Shown here piece by piece: positions 17,202-25,871 of a stretch of DNA of 64,000 nucleotides. The notes beneath the pieces are model-generated. The model was not told the origin of the DNA. It ran no database searches and worked only from the letters and a program-made list of their open reading frames with translations. The stretch's first letter is position 1. Each line of letters opens with the position of its first letter. Made by a program: the position numbers and the translations under genes. This DNA is from an uncultured Spartobacteria bacterium (GTDB lineage: Bacteria > Verrucomicrobiota > Verrucomicrobiia > Chthoniobacterales > JAATET01), in the NCBI GenBank assembly GCA_938011325.1, contig CALLUD010000006.1:806001-870000 (forward strand), given 5' to 3'.

Positions 17202-18659
17202 CTATTTCGCCTCCGGCTGCCGATAGAGGATCTCCAGCAGTTCCTCGACGACCTTCGGCTGGGAACTCGCGAGGTTGCGGCGTTCCTCGGGATCGGTCTT
17301 GTAGTCGTAGAGCTCGATGTCGGCCGTGTCGCGAGGCGCCCCCGGTTTTTTCCATTCCACGAGACGGTAGCGATCCGTGCGGATTACGCGCCCCATTCTC
17401 CCGCCGCGCGGATAACATCCGTAGGCAAACTCGCGAATTCTCACCGAAGGGTCCTTCAACACGGGCACGAGACTGATGCCATCCATCGGCTGGGGAACCT
17501 CCGGCTCCGGCAGGCCCGCAAGCTGCACGACCGTCGGATAAATGTCGACCGTCTCCGCCAGCTGATCCGTTGCGGCGCCGGCCTTCGCGACTCCCGGTGC
17601 AACAAAGATCAACGGGATCCGCGTGGCATGCTCGTAATTCGTGTGCTTCGACCAGTAGCCGTGATCGCCGAGGTGCCAGCCGTGATCGCCCCACAGCACC
17701 ACGATCGTGTTCTTCGCAAGGTCGAGTTCGTGAAGCGCCTTCAATACCTTGCCAATCTGCGCATCGATGTAGCTCACGCACGCGTAGTAGCCGTGGATCA
17801 TCTTGATCGCTTCCGGAGTGTCGAGACGGCCGTTCTCGGGAAGCGGTTCGTAGTTGTTGATCTCGGCGCCATCCTTGCGCGCGTATTGCGGAGCGCCGAC
17901 CGGGTCCTTCCGATAGGCCGGGAGCTTGAAATCGCCGGGCTTGTAAAGGTCCCAGTATTTCTTCGGAGCGGTGAACGGCATGTGAGGTTTCACGAAACCG
18001 ACCGCAAGGAAGAAGGGCTTTCCGGAAGCCTTTGCGGCCTCGAGTCGCCGAACGCTCTCGTTGGCAATGCGTCCGTCCGAATACGCGTCGTCGGGAACAT
18101 CGACAATTTCCCACGCCGTGCCCTTGGGAAGCTGCCCGATGCGATTCAACTCCCGGTTCGTGAAAAACGCCTCTTCGCGGGTGAGCTGCCCGCCAGCGGT
18201 GCTCTTCGGGTCGAGGTATTCCACCACCGGCTCGTAATGCGTCGGCACGCTCCACGACGCCTCGTCATCGTGATTGCCGTGCCCGGTGTGGAAAATCTTG
18301 CCGACCGCCTCGGCAGTATACCCGTGCTGCATAAAATACTGTGACAGCGTCACGGCGTTGGGAACCGCCGTGCGGAAATTGCGCCCAAGATCGTAAATGC
18401 CCAGCGAGGTGGATCGCGAACCGGTCATCAGGTTGTTCCGCGAGGGCGCGCAGACGGCCTGGTTGCAATAGGCTTTGTTGAATCGAACTCCCTGCGAGGC
18501 CATCCGATCGATGTTTGGCGTGATGGCCACCTTGTCCCCGTAACACCCGAGTGTCGGCTTTAAGTCGTCGACACAGATCAGCAAAACATTGGGAGCTTCA
18601 GCAGCAAAGGCCCCAACACTCGCCGCCAGGGCGAGAACCGACGGAATGATACATCTCAT
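17202..18659 (-). CDS. Secreted sulfatase, iduronate-2-sulfatase-like
   Basis: Type I sulfatase of 485 residues with a signal peptide (about 1-20). Metal-binding LLICVDDLKPTLGCYG lies at the start of the mature part. The formylglycine motif CAPSR is at residues 70-74, so Cys70 must be oxidised by a maturase that is not in this window. VVLWGDHGWHLGDHGYWSKH gives the second metal and sulfate site. The layout is that of iduronate-2-sulfatase-like enzymes that desulfate polysaccharides. It fits with the esterase and glycosidase genes of the first 17 kb as part of a glycan-degrading lifestyle. Confidence 0.92.
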   Translation of the reverse strand: MRCIIPSVLALAASVGAFAAEAPNVLLICVDDLKPTLGCYGDKVAITPNIDRMASQGVRFNKAYCNQAVCAPSRNNLMTGSRSTSLGIYDLGRNFRTAVPNAVTLSQYFMQHGYTAEAVGKIFHTGHGNHDDEASWSVPTHYEPVVEYLDPKSTAGGQLTREEAFFTNRELNRIGQLPKGTAWEIVDVPDDAYSDGRIANESVRRLEAAKASGKPFFLAVGFVKPHMPFTAPKKYWDLYKPGDFKLPAYRKDPVGAPQYARKDGAEINNYEPLPENGRLDTPEAIKMIHGYYACVSYIDAQIGKVLKALHELDLAKNTIVVLWGDHGWHLGDHGYWSKHTNYEHATRIPLIFVAPGVAKAGAATDQLAETVDIYPTVVQLAGLPEPEVPQPMDGISLVPVLKDPSVRIREFAYGCYPRGGRMGRVIRTDRYRLVEWKKPGAPRDTADIELYDYKTDPEERRNLASSQPKVVEELLEILYRQPEAK

Positions 18660-18722
18660 CTAGATAGTTCATGGTGGCTTTTGGGGACCGCCGTTATGTG
18701 GCAATCGCCGCAAAACTTCCAG

Positions 18723-20069
18723 CTATTCCGCCAGCCCGGCGTCGATCATGCGCGGAAATGCCATCCGGAAAATCGGCGTGAAGTCCTCCGGACGCTTCTC
18801 CAGCCACTCGCGCACCTGCGCCACGGGGAGAAATGCCCCGCCCTCGACTTCGAGCGATGCGAAGGAAAACGGACCGTCGTGCCGCCCGCGATACACGCGA
18901 AGAAACTCCCAGCCCGTCTCGGGACCGCAGCCGAGGGTGTCGATCTCCTCGAGCTCGCCGACTTCGATGCCGATTTCCTCGCGCAACTCACGCCTTGCGG
19001 CCTGCTCATAAGTCTCCCCGGCATCCACGTGACCAGCAGTCGAGCTGTCCCACAGGCCGGGATTGCGATCCTTCCAGATCGAGCGTTTCTGCAGAAACAC
19101 CTCACCGCGTGTATTGAACAGCATCACGTGAATCGCGCGGTGACGGAGATCGCGCGCGTGCACTTCGTCGCGCGGCAGCGTGTCAATCACGCGATCCGAT
19201 TCATCGACCACGTCGAACAACTCCTGCCCGCGCTGGGCCACCGCCGCGTCGATCTGCTGCGCAAGTGCAGTCCATTGCGACAGGCTCAGCTCTTCCGCGC
19301 GGGCCGTCGCAGGCAGGCCGAGCGACTCGATCCGCTCCGACCACGCCCGGTCCCCCGAATCGAAGCCCCGCTCGAGATTCTTTCGGAGCTGCTTGCGGCG
19401 TTCCGAAAACCCGCAGCGAACGAGTCGCTCGAACAGCACGTCATCACACGGTGCGATCTGCTCGCGGCTTCGCGGCGTGAAGGAAACGACCGCCGACTCC
19501 ACCTTCGGCGCGGGGTAAAAGACGGAAGCGGGCAGCGTTTTCAAATACTTCACCTGCCATCTGCGCCCGAGGCAGACGGTCATCGCTCCGTAATCCTTCG
19601 TCCCCGGTCGGGCCTTCAAGCGCTCCGCCAGTTCCCGCTGCAGGGTGAGGATCACACGAGCCGGGCTGAGCAGCGGATCCGCGAAGCGTTCGATGATGGG
19701 CGTGGAAACGTAATACGGCAGGTTCCCGATGATCTTCAACGGACCCCGGCCAAGCAACCGGCGGGTGTCGAATTCAACCGCGTCCCCGTGAATCACCTCA
19801 ACCCCCGGACGCTCGAAGCGTTTCCGTAAATAATCGATCAACCGATCGTCCTTCTCGATGAGGGTCACCGATCCGGCAGCCGCGACCACATGCTCGGTGA
19901 GCGAGCCAACGCCCGGACCGATTTCCACCACGTGGTCGTCCCGTCCGATCTCGAGCTGGGCGACAATCCATCGCGCGAGGTTTTGATCGATCAGGAAATT
20001 CTGTCCCAGCGACTTCGAAGGAGTCGCTCCCGCAGCCGACAAGGCATCTGATATCTCCCGGAAATTCAC
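18723..20069 (-). CDS. rsmA: Fused RsmA (KsgA) rRNA dimethyltransferase - NUDIX hydrolase
   Basis: One unbroken frame of 448 residues carries two enzymes. Residues 1 to about 278 are the 16S rRNA A1518/A1519 dimethyltransferase: LGQNFL at 21-26, the SAM loop EIGPGVG at 49-55, NLPYY at 116-120, and the C-terminal FSERRKQLRKNL. From about 282 to 448 is a NUDIX domain of the IPP-isomerase/YfcD-like type (ELFDVVDESDRVIDTLPRDE), with a complete NUDIX box from Gly346 through Glu352, Arg360, Glu361, Glu364 and Glu365. RsmA alone is usually about 270-280 residues. No frameshift or internal stop separates the parts. Confidence 0.93.
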   Translation of the reverse strand: MNFREISDALSAAGATPSKSLGQNFLIDQNLARWIVAQLEIGRDDHVVEIGPGVGSLTEHVVAAAGSVTLIEKDDRLIDYLRKRFERPGVEVIHGDAVEFDTRRLLGRGPLKIIGNLPYYVSTPIIERFADPLLSPARVILTLQRELAERLKARPGTKDYGAMTVCLGRRWQVKYLKTLPASVFYPAPKVESAVVSFTPRSREQIAPCDDVLFERLVRCGFSERRKQLRKNLERGFDSGDRAWSERIESLGLPATARAEELSLSQWTALAQQIDAAVAQRGQELFDVVDESDRVIDTLPRDEVHARDLRHRAIHVMLFNTRGEVFLQKRSIWKDRNPGLWDSSTAGHVDAGETYEQAARRELREEIGIEVGELEEIDTLGCGPETGWEFLRVYRGRHDGPFSFASLEVEGGAFLPVAQVREWLEKRPEDFTPIFRMAFPRMIDAGLAE

Positions 20070-20355
20070 CTACTTGCAGTCTCCGGATTTCCCGCTTTCC
20101 ACAAAGGCAGTGTGAATGGGTTTCTCAGAAATTGCCAAGCTCCTGTCGCTTTATTCAGCACCATATCCGAGAAATGACGGAATAGGACGCTTCCGTCCTC
20201 TTAATGGTTGCCCCCCTCGGCGGGGCCGCAACGATGGTGCTCCTTCGTCGCAGGCGTCGTGTTCCTTGATAGATGGATCGTCAGTTCGATTTTTCGTTTT
20301 GCGTCCAATCCCGGCTTGTGAGGCCCTTGAAAATGGGTGAGCCTTTCCGACGCTT
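20070..20355. other. Divergent intergenic region with two hairpins
   Basis: This stretch lies between the rsmA start (minus strand) and the sppA start (plus strand). It should hold both promoters, but I found no convincing -35/-10 pair. It contains a 6-bp hairpin AGGACG/CGTCCT (20184-20199) and a nearby GTTGC...GCAAC pairing rich in C and G (20207-20232). The short open frame at 20116-20340 has no protein-like features. Confidence 0.4.
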
Positions 20356-21351
20356 ATGAAGAAATCCGGTTGCGCCATTGTGGTGCTGTTCCTCCTGCTC
20401 TGCCTGAGCATTTTCGTCAACGGCCTGCTGTTGATTGGCCTCGGAGCGAAGTCCGCCACCGGCATCCGCATCGAGCAGCCGCTCGCATTTCAGGAGCAGA
20501 TCATCGAGGACGCTCCGGGCACCGAGAAGATCGCCGTGATTCCGCTCGACGGCATCATTGCCTACAACGCACCCGGGAGCCTCGGCGACTCCATGGTCGA
20601 TGACATGAAGGCGGCGCTGCGGCAGGCCGTCAACGACCCGCAGGTCAAGGCGATCGTCATCAGCGCAAACTCCCCCGGCGGCGAAGTCACGGCCTCCGAC
20701 GCGATTTACCACGAGATCAAGGAGACCGCGAAGGTGAAGCCGGTCGTTTATTTCATGAGCAGCATCGGGGCGTCCGGCGCCTATTATGCGGCCTGCGGAG
20801 CGAGCTGGATCATGTGCAACGACACCACGTTCACGGGCAGCATCGGCGTCATTATCTCCACCCTCAACTACAAGGAACTCTTCGGAAAAATCGGGCTGGC
20901 GTCGATGGTGTTCAAGAGCGGCAAGTTCAAGGACATGCTCAACGGCGCACGGGACATGACGCCCGAGGAACAGGCCTACATCGAGGGGCTCGTGATGCAG
21001 ACCTACGCGAAATTTGTCGGCATCGTCGCACGGGCGCGCAATCTCGACGAAGGGGCATTGCGTGCCGGCGTCGCCGACGGACGAATTCTCAGCGGCACCG
21101 ACGCCTACGCGGCCAAGCTCGTGGACCAGCTCGGCTACATCGAAGACGCCTACGCGAAGGCGCGCGAGTTGGGCAACGCTCCCAACGCCACGGTGGTCGT
21201 CTACCGGCCGACGTTCTCGTTCTCGAATTTCTTCCGGCTCTTCAGCCAGTCGGAGATTGGCTCCACCAAGGTCGAGCTGGACCTCCTCGAAGGAATGCCC
21301 CGTTTGAAACCGGGGCACCTCTACCTCCTTCCGCCTTTCTTCGCGCCGTAG
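20356..21351 (+). CDS. sppA: Signal peptide peptidase SppA (S49 family)
   Basis: Membrane-anchored serine protease of 331 residues, in the short single-domain form. One N-terminal membrane segment (about 6-30) is followed by the S49 domain. The catalytic serine lies in SSIGASGAYYAACG and the general-base lysine in KSGKFKDML. SANSPGGEVTASDAIYHEI is the family's oxyanion-side motif. It cleaves leftover signal peptides in the membrane. The CPBP protease gene starts 2 bases downstream, so two membrane proteases are co-expressed. Confidence 0.93.
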   Translation: MKKSGCAIVVLFLLLCLSIFVNGLLLIGLGAKSATGIRIEQPLAFQEQIIEDAPGTEKIAVIPLDGIIAYNAPGSLGDSMVDDMKAALRQAVNDPQVKAIVISANSPGGEVTASDAIYHEIKETAKVKPVVYFMSSIGASGAYYAACGASWIMCNDTTFTGSIGVIISTLNYKELFGKIGLASMVFKSGKFKDMLNGARDMTPEEQAYIEGLVMQTYAKFVGIVARARNLDEGALRAGVADGRILSGTDAYAAKLVDQLGYIEDAYAKARELGNAPNATVVVYRPTFSFSNFFRLFSQSEIGSTKVELDLLEGMPRLKPGHLYLLPPFFAP

Positions 21352-21352
21352 C

Positions 21353-22126
21353 GTGATCTCCGCGCTTCTCCTTCTGAGTCTCGTCGGAGTGGCGGTATGG
21401 TGGTGGCTGCTTCGGAAGGGCCTCCCTGCCGGCCAGCCTGCTCCCGCGCAATACCGCCCCAGCGACATCTTCGTCGCCTCGGCGCTCGCCGGATACTTTT
21501 TGCTGACCATCTTCGCCGGCCCTGGCGGCACCGATAAGCTGACGCCGGACCTCATCGCCGGCGCCGCAGTATTCTACGGATTTCTGATCATGCTGATCCT
21601 GGGATCGCTCTCGGTGCGCGGGCTGCAGCCGGCGCGAATCTTCGGACTGTTTCCCGTGGCATCGCCCTTGCGCACACTGGCGATCGGGCTCGTGGCGTTC
21701 ATCGCCACCTATCCCCTCGTGGCCCTGCTCGAAAAAGTCGTTTCCCTCCTGGGATTCCCCGTTTCCGAAGACGACGAGATGGTGAAATACCTGCTCGGCG
21801 ACCTGTCCACCGGCAACAAGGTGATGGCCATTCTGCTTGTCCTGATCATGGCGCCTCTCGCGGAGGAGATCGTCTTTCGCGGCTACCTCTACGGAGTGGC
21901 GCGGCAGTATTGCGGACGCCTTGGAGCCATGTTCGCGATAGGCCTCCTGTTCGCTGCGGTGCACCAAAACATTCCCGCGATTCCCGCGTTGTGGGCGCTC
22001 GCGATCGGCCTCACGCTCGCCTACGAGCTCACCGGCTCACTCTGGGCTCCGATCCTCATGCACGTCCTCTTCAACGCCGTTTCGATCGTCGTTATCTTCT
22101 TCTTCCCGGAAGCAATGAACTGGTGA
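21353..22126 (+). CDS. CPBP-family intramembrane metalloprotease
   Basis: Polytopic membrane protein of 257 residues with the Abi/CPBP fold related to Rce1 CAAX proteases. The three motifs are present: EEIVFRGY (EExxxR), the His in LLFAAVHQN, and HVLFNAV (HxxxN). The GTG at 21353 lies right after the sppA stop. The stop overlaps the thiL start (GTGA). Substrates are unknown. Confidence 0.88.
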   Translation: MISALLLLSLVGVAVWWWLLRKGLPAGQPAPAQYRPSDIFVASALAGYFLLTIFAGPGGTDKLTPDLIAGAAVFYGFLIMLILGSLSVRGLQPARIFGLFPVASPLRTLAIGLVAFIATYPLVALLEKVVSLLGFPVSEDDEMVKYLLGDLSTGNKVMAILLVLIMAPLAEEIVFRGYLYGVARQYCGRLGAMFAIGLLFAAVHQNIPAIPALWALAIGLTLAYELTGSLWAPILMHVLFNAVSIVVIFFFPEAMNW

Positions 22127-23052
22127 AGCTCGACGCGACAAACGAGGATACGCTGGTCCGGCAATTGACACGCGGACTGCCGGCCGGGAGCCATGTGTTT
22201 GCCGGCGCGGGAGTTGACGACTGTGCCGTGATACGCGTGAAAGGCACCGCGTCGTTGCAGCTCCTGAAGACCGATTGCGTGCTCGAAGGCGTGCATTTTC
22301 TGCGCTCGCACCCGCCTGACCGCGTCGGCTGGAAGGCGCTGTGCCGCGCGATCAGCGACATCGCCGCATCGGGTGGAAAACCGGATGCCGCCGTGATCAC
22401 GCTCGCAATGCCGGGCGATCTCTCCACGGACTGGCCGCTGCAGTTTCAACGGGGTCTCCGCCGCGCCGCGCGTCGTTTCGGCGTCTCGATCGTCGGCGGG
22501 GAAACCGCCAGATCTCCGCGCGGAATTTTCGTTTCGGTCGCCCTTACCGGCTGGGTCGAGCGCCGGCATCTCGTCCTCCGTTCCGGCGGAAAGGCCGGCG
22601 ACCTCCTTTTCGTGACCGGTCGCCTTGGCGGCGCCGTCGCCAGGGACTACGGCGGTCGCCATTTGTCGTTGATTCCCCGCGTCGCCGAGGTGCAATGGCT
22701 GGTGCAGCACACGAAGGTGCACGCAATGATGGATCTCAGCGACGGTCTTGGCGCCGATCTTCAGCGTCTCGCGGATGCGAGCCGGGCCGGATACGAGATC
22801 GATCTCGATGCCATCCCGCGCACACGCGGCTGTGATGTCCGCAGCGCAATCAGCGACGGCGAAGACTACGAATTGCTTCTCGCGGTGCCGCCCCGGTCGG
22901 CGAAAAATCTGCCGCAAGCCTGGCGACGGCAATTTCCGCGCCTCCCGCTCACGTGCATTGGACGTCTCACGTCCGACGTGCGCGCCCGCACTCCGCTTAC
23001 GCCGGGCTACTCGCACTTTTCCGGTTGTCAGTCGGCGCCGGTTTCTGGCTGA
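22123..23052 (+). CDS. thiL: Thiamine-monophosphate kinase
   Basis: ATP-dependent kinase making thiamine diphosphate from thiamine monophosphate. With the GTG at 22123, coupled to the CPBP stop, it has 309 residues, close to the family's 310-330. Motifs: AGVDDCAVI, LLKTDCVLEGVHF, GGETARSP, and MMDLSDGLGADLQRLA near the middle. SDGEDYELLLAVP marks the C-terminal domain. The longer open frame from 21910 is a shadow of the protease gene. Confidence 0.93.
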   Translation: MKLDATNEDTLVRQLTRGLPAGSHVFAGAGVDDCAVIRVKGTASLQLLKTDCVLEGVHFLRSHPPDRVGWKALCRAISDIAASGGKPDAAVITLAMPGDLSTDWPLQFQRGLRRAARRFGVSIVGGETARSPRGIFVSVALTGWVERRHLVLRSGGKAGDLLFVTGRLGGAVARDYGGRHLSLIPRVAEVQWLVQHTKVHAMMDLSDGLGADLQRLADASRAGYEIDLDAIPRTRGCDVRSAISDGEDYELLLAVPPRSAKNLPQAWRRQFPRLPLTCIGRLTSDVRARTPLTPGYSHFSGCQSAPVSG

Positions 23053-23072
23053 TAGTCGGCAGAGCGCTCGCA

Positions 23073-24143
23073 ATGATCCGCCTGAACTACCACCTTCCCG
23101 GGACTGCGCCGGCGACCTTGCTTCCGAAGGTGGAGAAAGCGGCTGGGCCGCCAACGATCACGCTCACTCAATACGATGAGTCGTCAATCCTCGAGGCGGA
23201 GTTCGACTCCTTCGAGGAGCTGATGGATCGCTACGACCCGTCGAAGGTCAACTGGATCAACATCGACGGACTCGGCGACCTCGATCTCCTGCGAAAGCTC
23301 GGCGAGCGATTCGGCCTGCATCCACTCGCCCTCGAGGACGTGCTCAACACCACGCAGCGGCCCAAGGTCGAGCCGTATGAGGAGAACATCTTCATCGTCA
23401 GCGAAATGGTTTACTTCGACAGCGAGGAGGAACTCGTCTTCGAGCAGGTGAGCCTTTTCCTCGGCGATAATTTTCTCCTCACCTTCCAGGAGGAAAAGGG
23501 CCACGACGCCTTCGAGAACGTGCGGCGGCGCCTGCGGGCGGGGCGCGGCTATTCCCGGCAGAGAAAGGCGGACTACCTCACCTACGCACTCCTCGATGCG
23601 ATCATCGACCAGTTTTTCCCCGTGCTGGAGGCGATCGGGGATGCCGTCGAAGAGATCGAGGAGGAGCTGCTGGAAAAGCCCTCGAAGGACACGCTGCGCC
23701 GGCTCTACGAATCCAAGCGCACGCTCGTGCAAATGCGCCGCGCCTCGTGGCCGCACCGGGAAATCCTCAATGCGCTCATGCGCGACGACACCGGCCGCGT
23801 CTCCCGCGAAACAACGATGTTCCTTCGCGACTGTTACGATCACATCACGCAGATCATCGACATCATCGAGAGCTACCGCGACCTCAGCGCAGGCCTGATG
23901 GACGTTTACCTCTCGAGTCTCGGATTCCGCACCAACGAGATCATGCGGGTGTTGACCGTGGTCTCGACAATCTTCATTCCGCTCACATTCCTCGCCGGCG
24001 TTTATGGCATGAATTTCAACACCGCCGAGCCGTTGAACATGCCCGAGCTCAGGTGGCCCTTCGGCTACCTTTATTTCTGGGCTCTCTGCGTGGTCATCGT
24101 CTCCGTCGCCCTCTGCATCGTTCGTCGAAAGAAATGGCTGTGA
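23073..24143 (+). CDS. corA: CorA-family magnesium/cobalt transporter
   Basis: Divalent cation channel of 356 residues. A large cytoplasmic N-terminal domain (INIDGLGDLDLLRKLGERFG and LEDVLNTTQRPKVEPYEE) leads through long helices to two C-terminal membrane segments. The signature YGMNF sits at the end of the first of these and the basic tail RRKKWL ends the protein. The ATG at 23073 was chosen because earlier in-frame codons lie inside thiL. Confidence 0.93.
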   Translation: MIRLNYHLPGTAPATLLPKVEKAAGPPTITLTQYDESSILEAEFDSFEELMDRYDPSKVNWINIDGLGDLDLLRKLGERFGLHPLALEDVLNTTQRPKVEPYEENIFIVSEMVYFDSEEELVFEQVSLFLGDNFLLTFQEEKGHDAFENVRRRLRAGRGYSRQRKADYLTYALLDAIIDQFFPVLEAIGDAVEEIEEELLEKPSKDTLRRLYESKRTLVQMRRASWPHREILNALMRDDTGRVSRETTMFLRDCYDHITQIIDIIESYRDLSAGLMDVYLSSLGFRTNEIMRVLTVVSTIFIPLTFLAGVYGMNFNTAEPLNMPELRWPFGYLYFWALCVVIVSVALCIVRRKKWL

Positions 24144-25234
24144 AATCGGTGCTGATCCTCACGGCGGGGTTTGGTGAGGGTCACAACGCGGCCGCACGAA
24201 ACCTGCGCGACGCACTTCGCGCGTTGCAGCCCGGGCTGCGCGTGGAGATGCGCGATGTGTTCGCCGAGGCCTATGGGCTGGTGAACCAATGGAGCGTGAA
24301 GGGCTATTTGTTCGCGATCAATCAACTGCCCTCGTTGTGGGCCGCGGTGTTTCGATGGCTCGACGAATCAAGCTCGCTCCAAGGCGGCATCGGCCTGTTC
24401 GGACGCGCTGCGAAGCAGCTCCGGGCAATCCTCGACGAATGCCAGCCGGACGTGATCGTCTCGACTTATCCGGGTTGCAACCACCTGCTCGACCACCTTC
24501 GAAGGCACGGAACGACGATCGACGCCCGCCAGGCCACGATCGTCACCGACTCGCTCACCATCAACTCGGTCTGGCACTCGGCGCACAGCGACATGTTTCT
24601 CGTTGCCAACGATGCGACCGCAGCCGTGCTTCGCGAGGCCGGTGTCGCGCCGGAACGCATCGTCGTGACGGGGTTTCCCGTGCCGGCATTTTTCGCGCAA
24701 CCGCATCCACCGAAGAGCGCGCCCGCACCGGGCGAAAGGTGGAAGGTGCTGTTCATGGTGAACTCCGGAAAGCGCATCGCCGAGGAGGCCGTGCGCGAAC
24801 TTGCTGCGATGCCCGGGATCGAGCTGACCGTTACCGTGGGCCGCGACGACGTTCTCGAGAAACGCATTCGCGAGAGCACGCCGGGCATTCGCGTGCTCGG
24901 ATGGACGACCGAGCTTTACGCGTTGATGGCATCCAGCCACCTCATCGTGAGCAAGGCGGGCGGAGCGACCGTGCAGGAATGTCTCGCCGCCAAAACGCCA
25001 ATGATCATCAGCCAGGTGGTTCCCGGGCAGGAGGAGGGCAATGCACGCCTGATCGTGGAATCGGAAGCCGGCGCCGTGGCGGAGTCGGCGGAGTTGATCG
25101 CGGAAACGGCGCGACGCGCGTTCTCGAACAACGGCGCGCTTTGGGCGAAGTGGCACGCCGGCGCGAGCAAGCTGAGCCGGCCGAATGCATCTCGCGACAC
25201 TGCGGAATGGCTGCTGAAATGGGGCGCAGCATGA
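24134..25234 (+). CDS. MGDG-synthase-like (GT28-type) glycosyltransferase
   Basis: GT-B glycosyltransferase of 366 residues. The N-terminal TAGFGEGHNAAARNLRDAL is the typical MGDG-synthase/MurG-type acceptor motif. HLIVSKAGGATVQECLAAK and VPGQEEGNARL form the UDP-sugar binding site. Related enzymes move galactose or glucose onto diacylglycerol. The start overlaps the corA stop by 10 bases, and the stop overlaps the HAD gene by 4. A glycolipid product is likely but unproven. Confidence 0.87.
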   Translation: MAVKSVLILTAGFGEGHNAAARNLRDALRALQPGLRVEMRDVFAEAYGLVNQWSVKGYLFAINQLPSLWAAVFRWLDESSSLQGGIGLFGRAAKQLRAILDECQPDVIVSTYPGCNHLLDHLRRHGTTIDARQATIVTDSLTINSVWHSAHSDMFLVANDATAAVLREAGVAPERIVVTGFPVPAFFAQPHPPKSAPAPGERWKVLFMVNSGKRIAEEAVRELAAMPGIELTVTVGRDDVLEKRIRESTPGIRVLGWTTELYALMASSHLIVSKAGGATVQECLAAKTPMIISQVVPGQEEGNARLIVESEAGAVAESAELIAETARRAFSNNGALWAKWHAGASKLSRPNASRDTAEWLLKWGAA

Positions 25235-25839
25235 TCGACGCCGTCCTCTTCGACATTGGGAACGTTTTATTGAAATTCGACTACCTCGTGGCCGCCCGCC
25301 GGCTCATGGAGCATAATGGTCTCACGGAATTGCCCGACCGCGCACGGATCGTCGCCGCAAAGGAAGCCCTCGAAGGTGGTCGCATTGATCGCGCGGAGTT
25401 CCTGCGACTCGTGCGTCCGGAATTTTCGCACACGGGATCGGACGCCGATTTCATCGCGATGTGGGAGGACATCTTCGAGGAAAACACGCCGATGACGGCT
25501 CTCGCATCCCGCCTGGCCGCGCGCGGCATGCCGACGTTTCTGCTTTCGAATATTTCCTGCATTCACCGCGAGTTCATCTTCCGGCGCTATCCGGTCTTTT
25601 CGACGTTCCGTGGCGGCGTGTTTTCGTATGAGGTCGGCGCGCTCAAGCCGGAACCCGCGATCTACGAGGCCGCGATCGAGCAGCTCTCGCTCGTTCCTGA
25701 GCGCACGCTCTTCATCGACGACCTTCCGGCAAATGTCGCCGCGGCGGAATCGTTCGGTTTTCGCTGCGTGACCTACGACTTTCGCGATCACGAGACGGCG
25801 GTCACCCGGATGCGCGAGGCCGGGCTCGCGGTGGACTGA
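25231..25839 (+). CDS. HAD-superfamily hydrolase
   Basis: HAD-fold phosphatase of 202 residues. DIGNVLLKFD is motif I (Asp nucleophile), LLSNIS motif II, GALKPEPAIYEAA motif III with the lysine, and FIDDLPANVAAAESFG motif IV. It resembles the YihX/epoxide-hydrolase N-terminal subgroup. It is coupled to the glycosyltransferase by ATGA, so a sugar phosphate or lipid phosphate is a reasonable but unproved substrate. Confidence 0.87.
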   Translation: MIDAVLFDIGNVLLKFDYLVAARRLMEHNGLTELPDRARIVAAKEALEGGRIDRAEFLRLVRPEFSHTGSDADFIAMWEDIFEENTPMTALASRLAARGMPTFLLSNISCIHREFIFRRYPVFSTFRGGVFSYEVGALKPEPAIYEAAIEQLSLVPERTLFIDDLPANVAAAESFGFRCVTYDFRDHETAVTRMREAGLAVD

Positions 25840-25871
25840 TCGGCGCGACGAGATACGGCCCTGTCGCGCGC

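Noticed and set aside
20116..20340. Possible 74-residue gene between rsmA and sppA
   Set aside because: Composition is not protein-like, the frame covers two hairpins and no ribosome site is seen.
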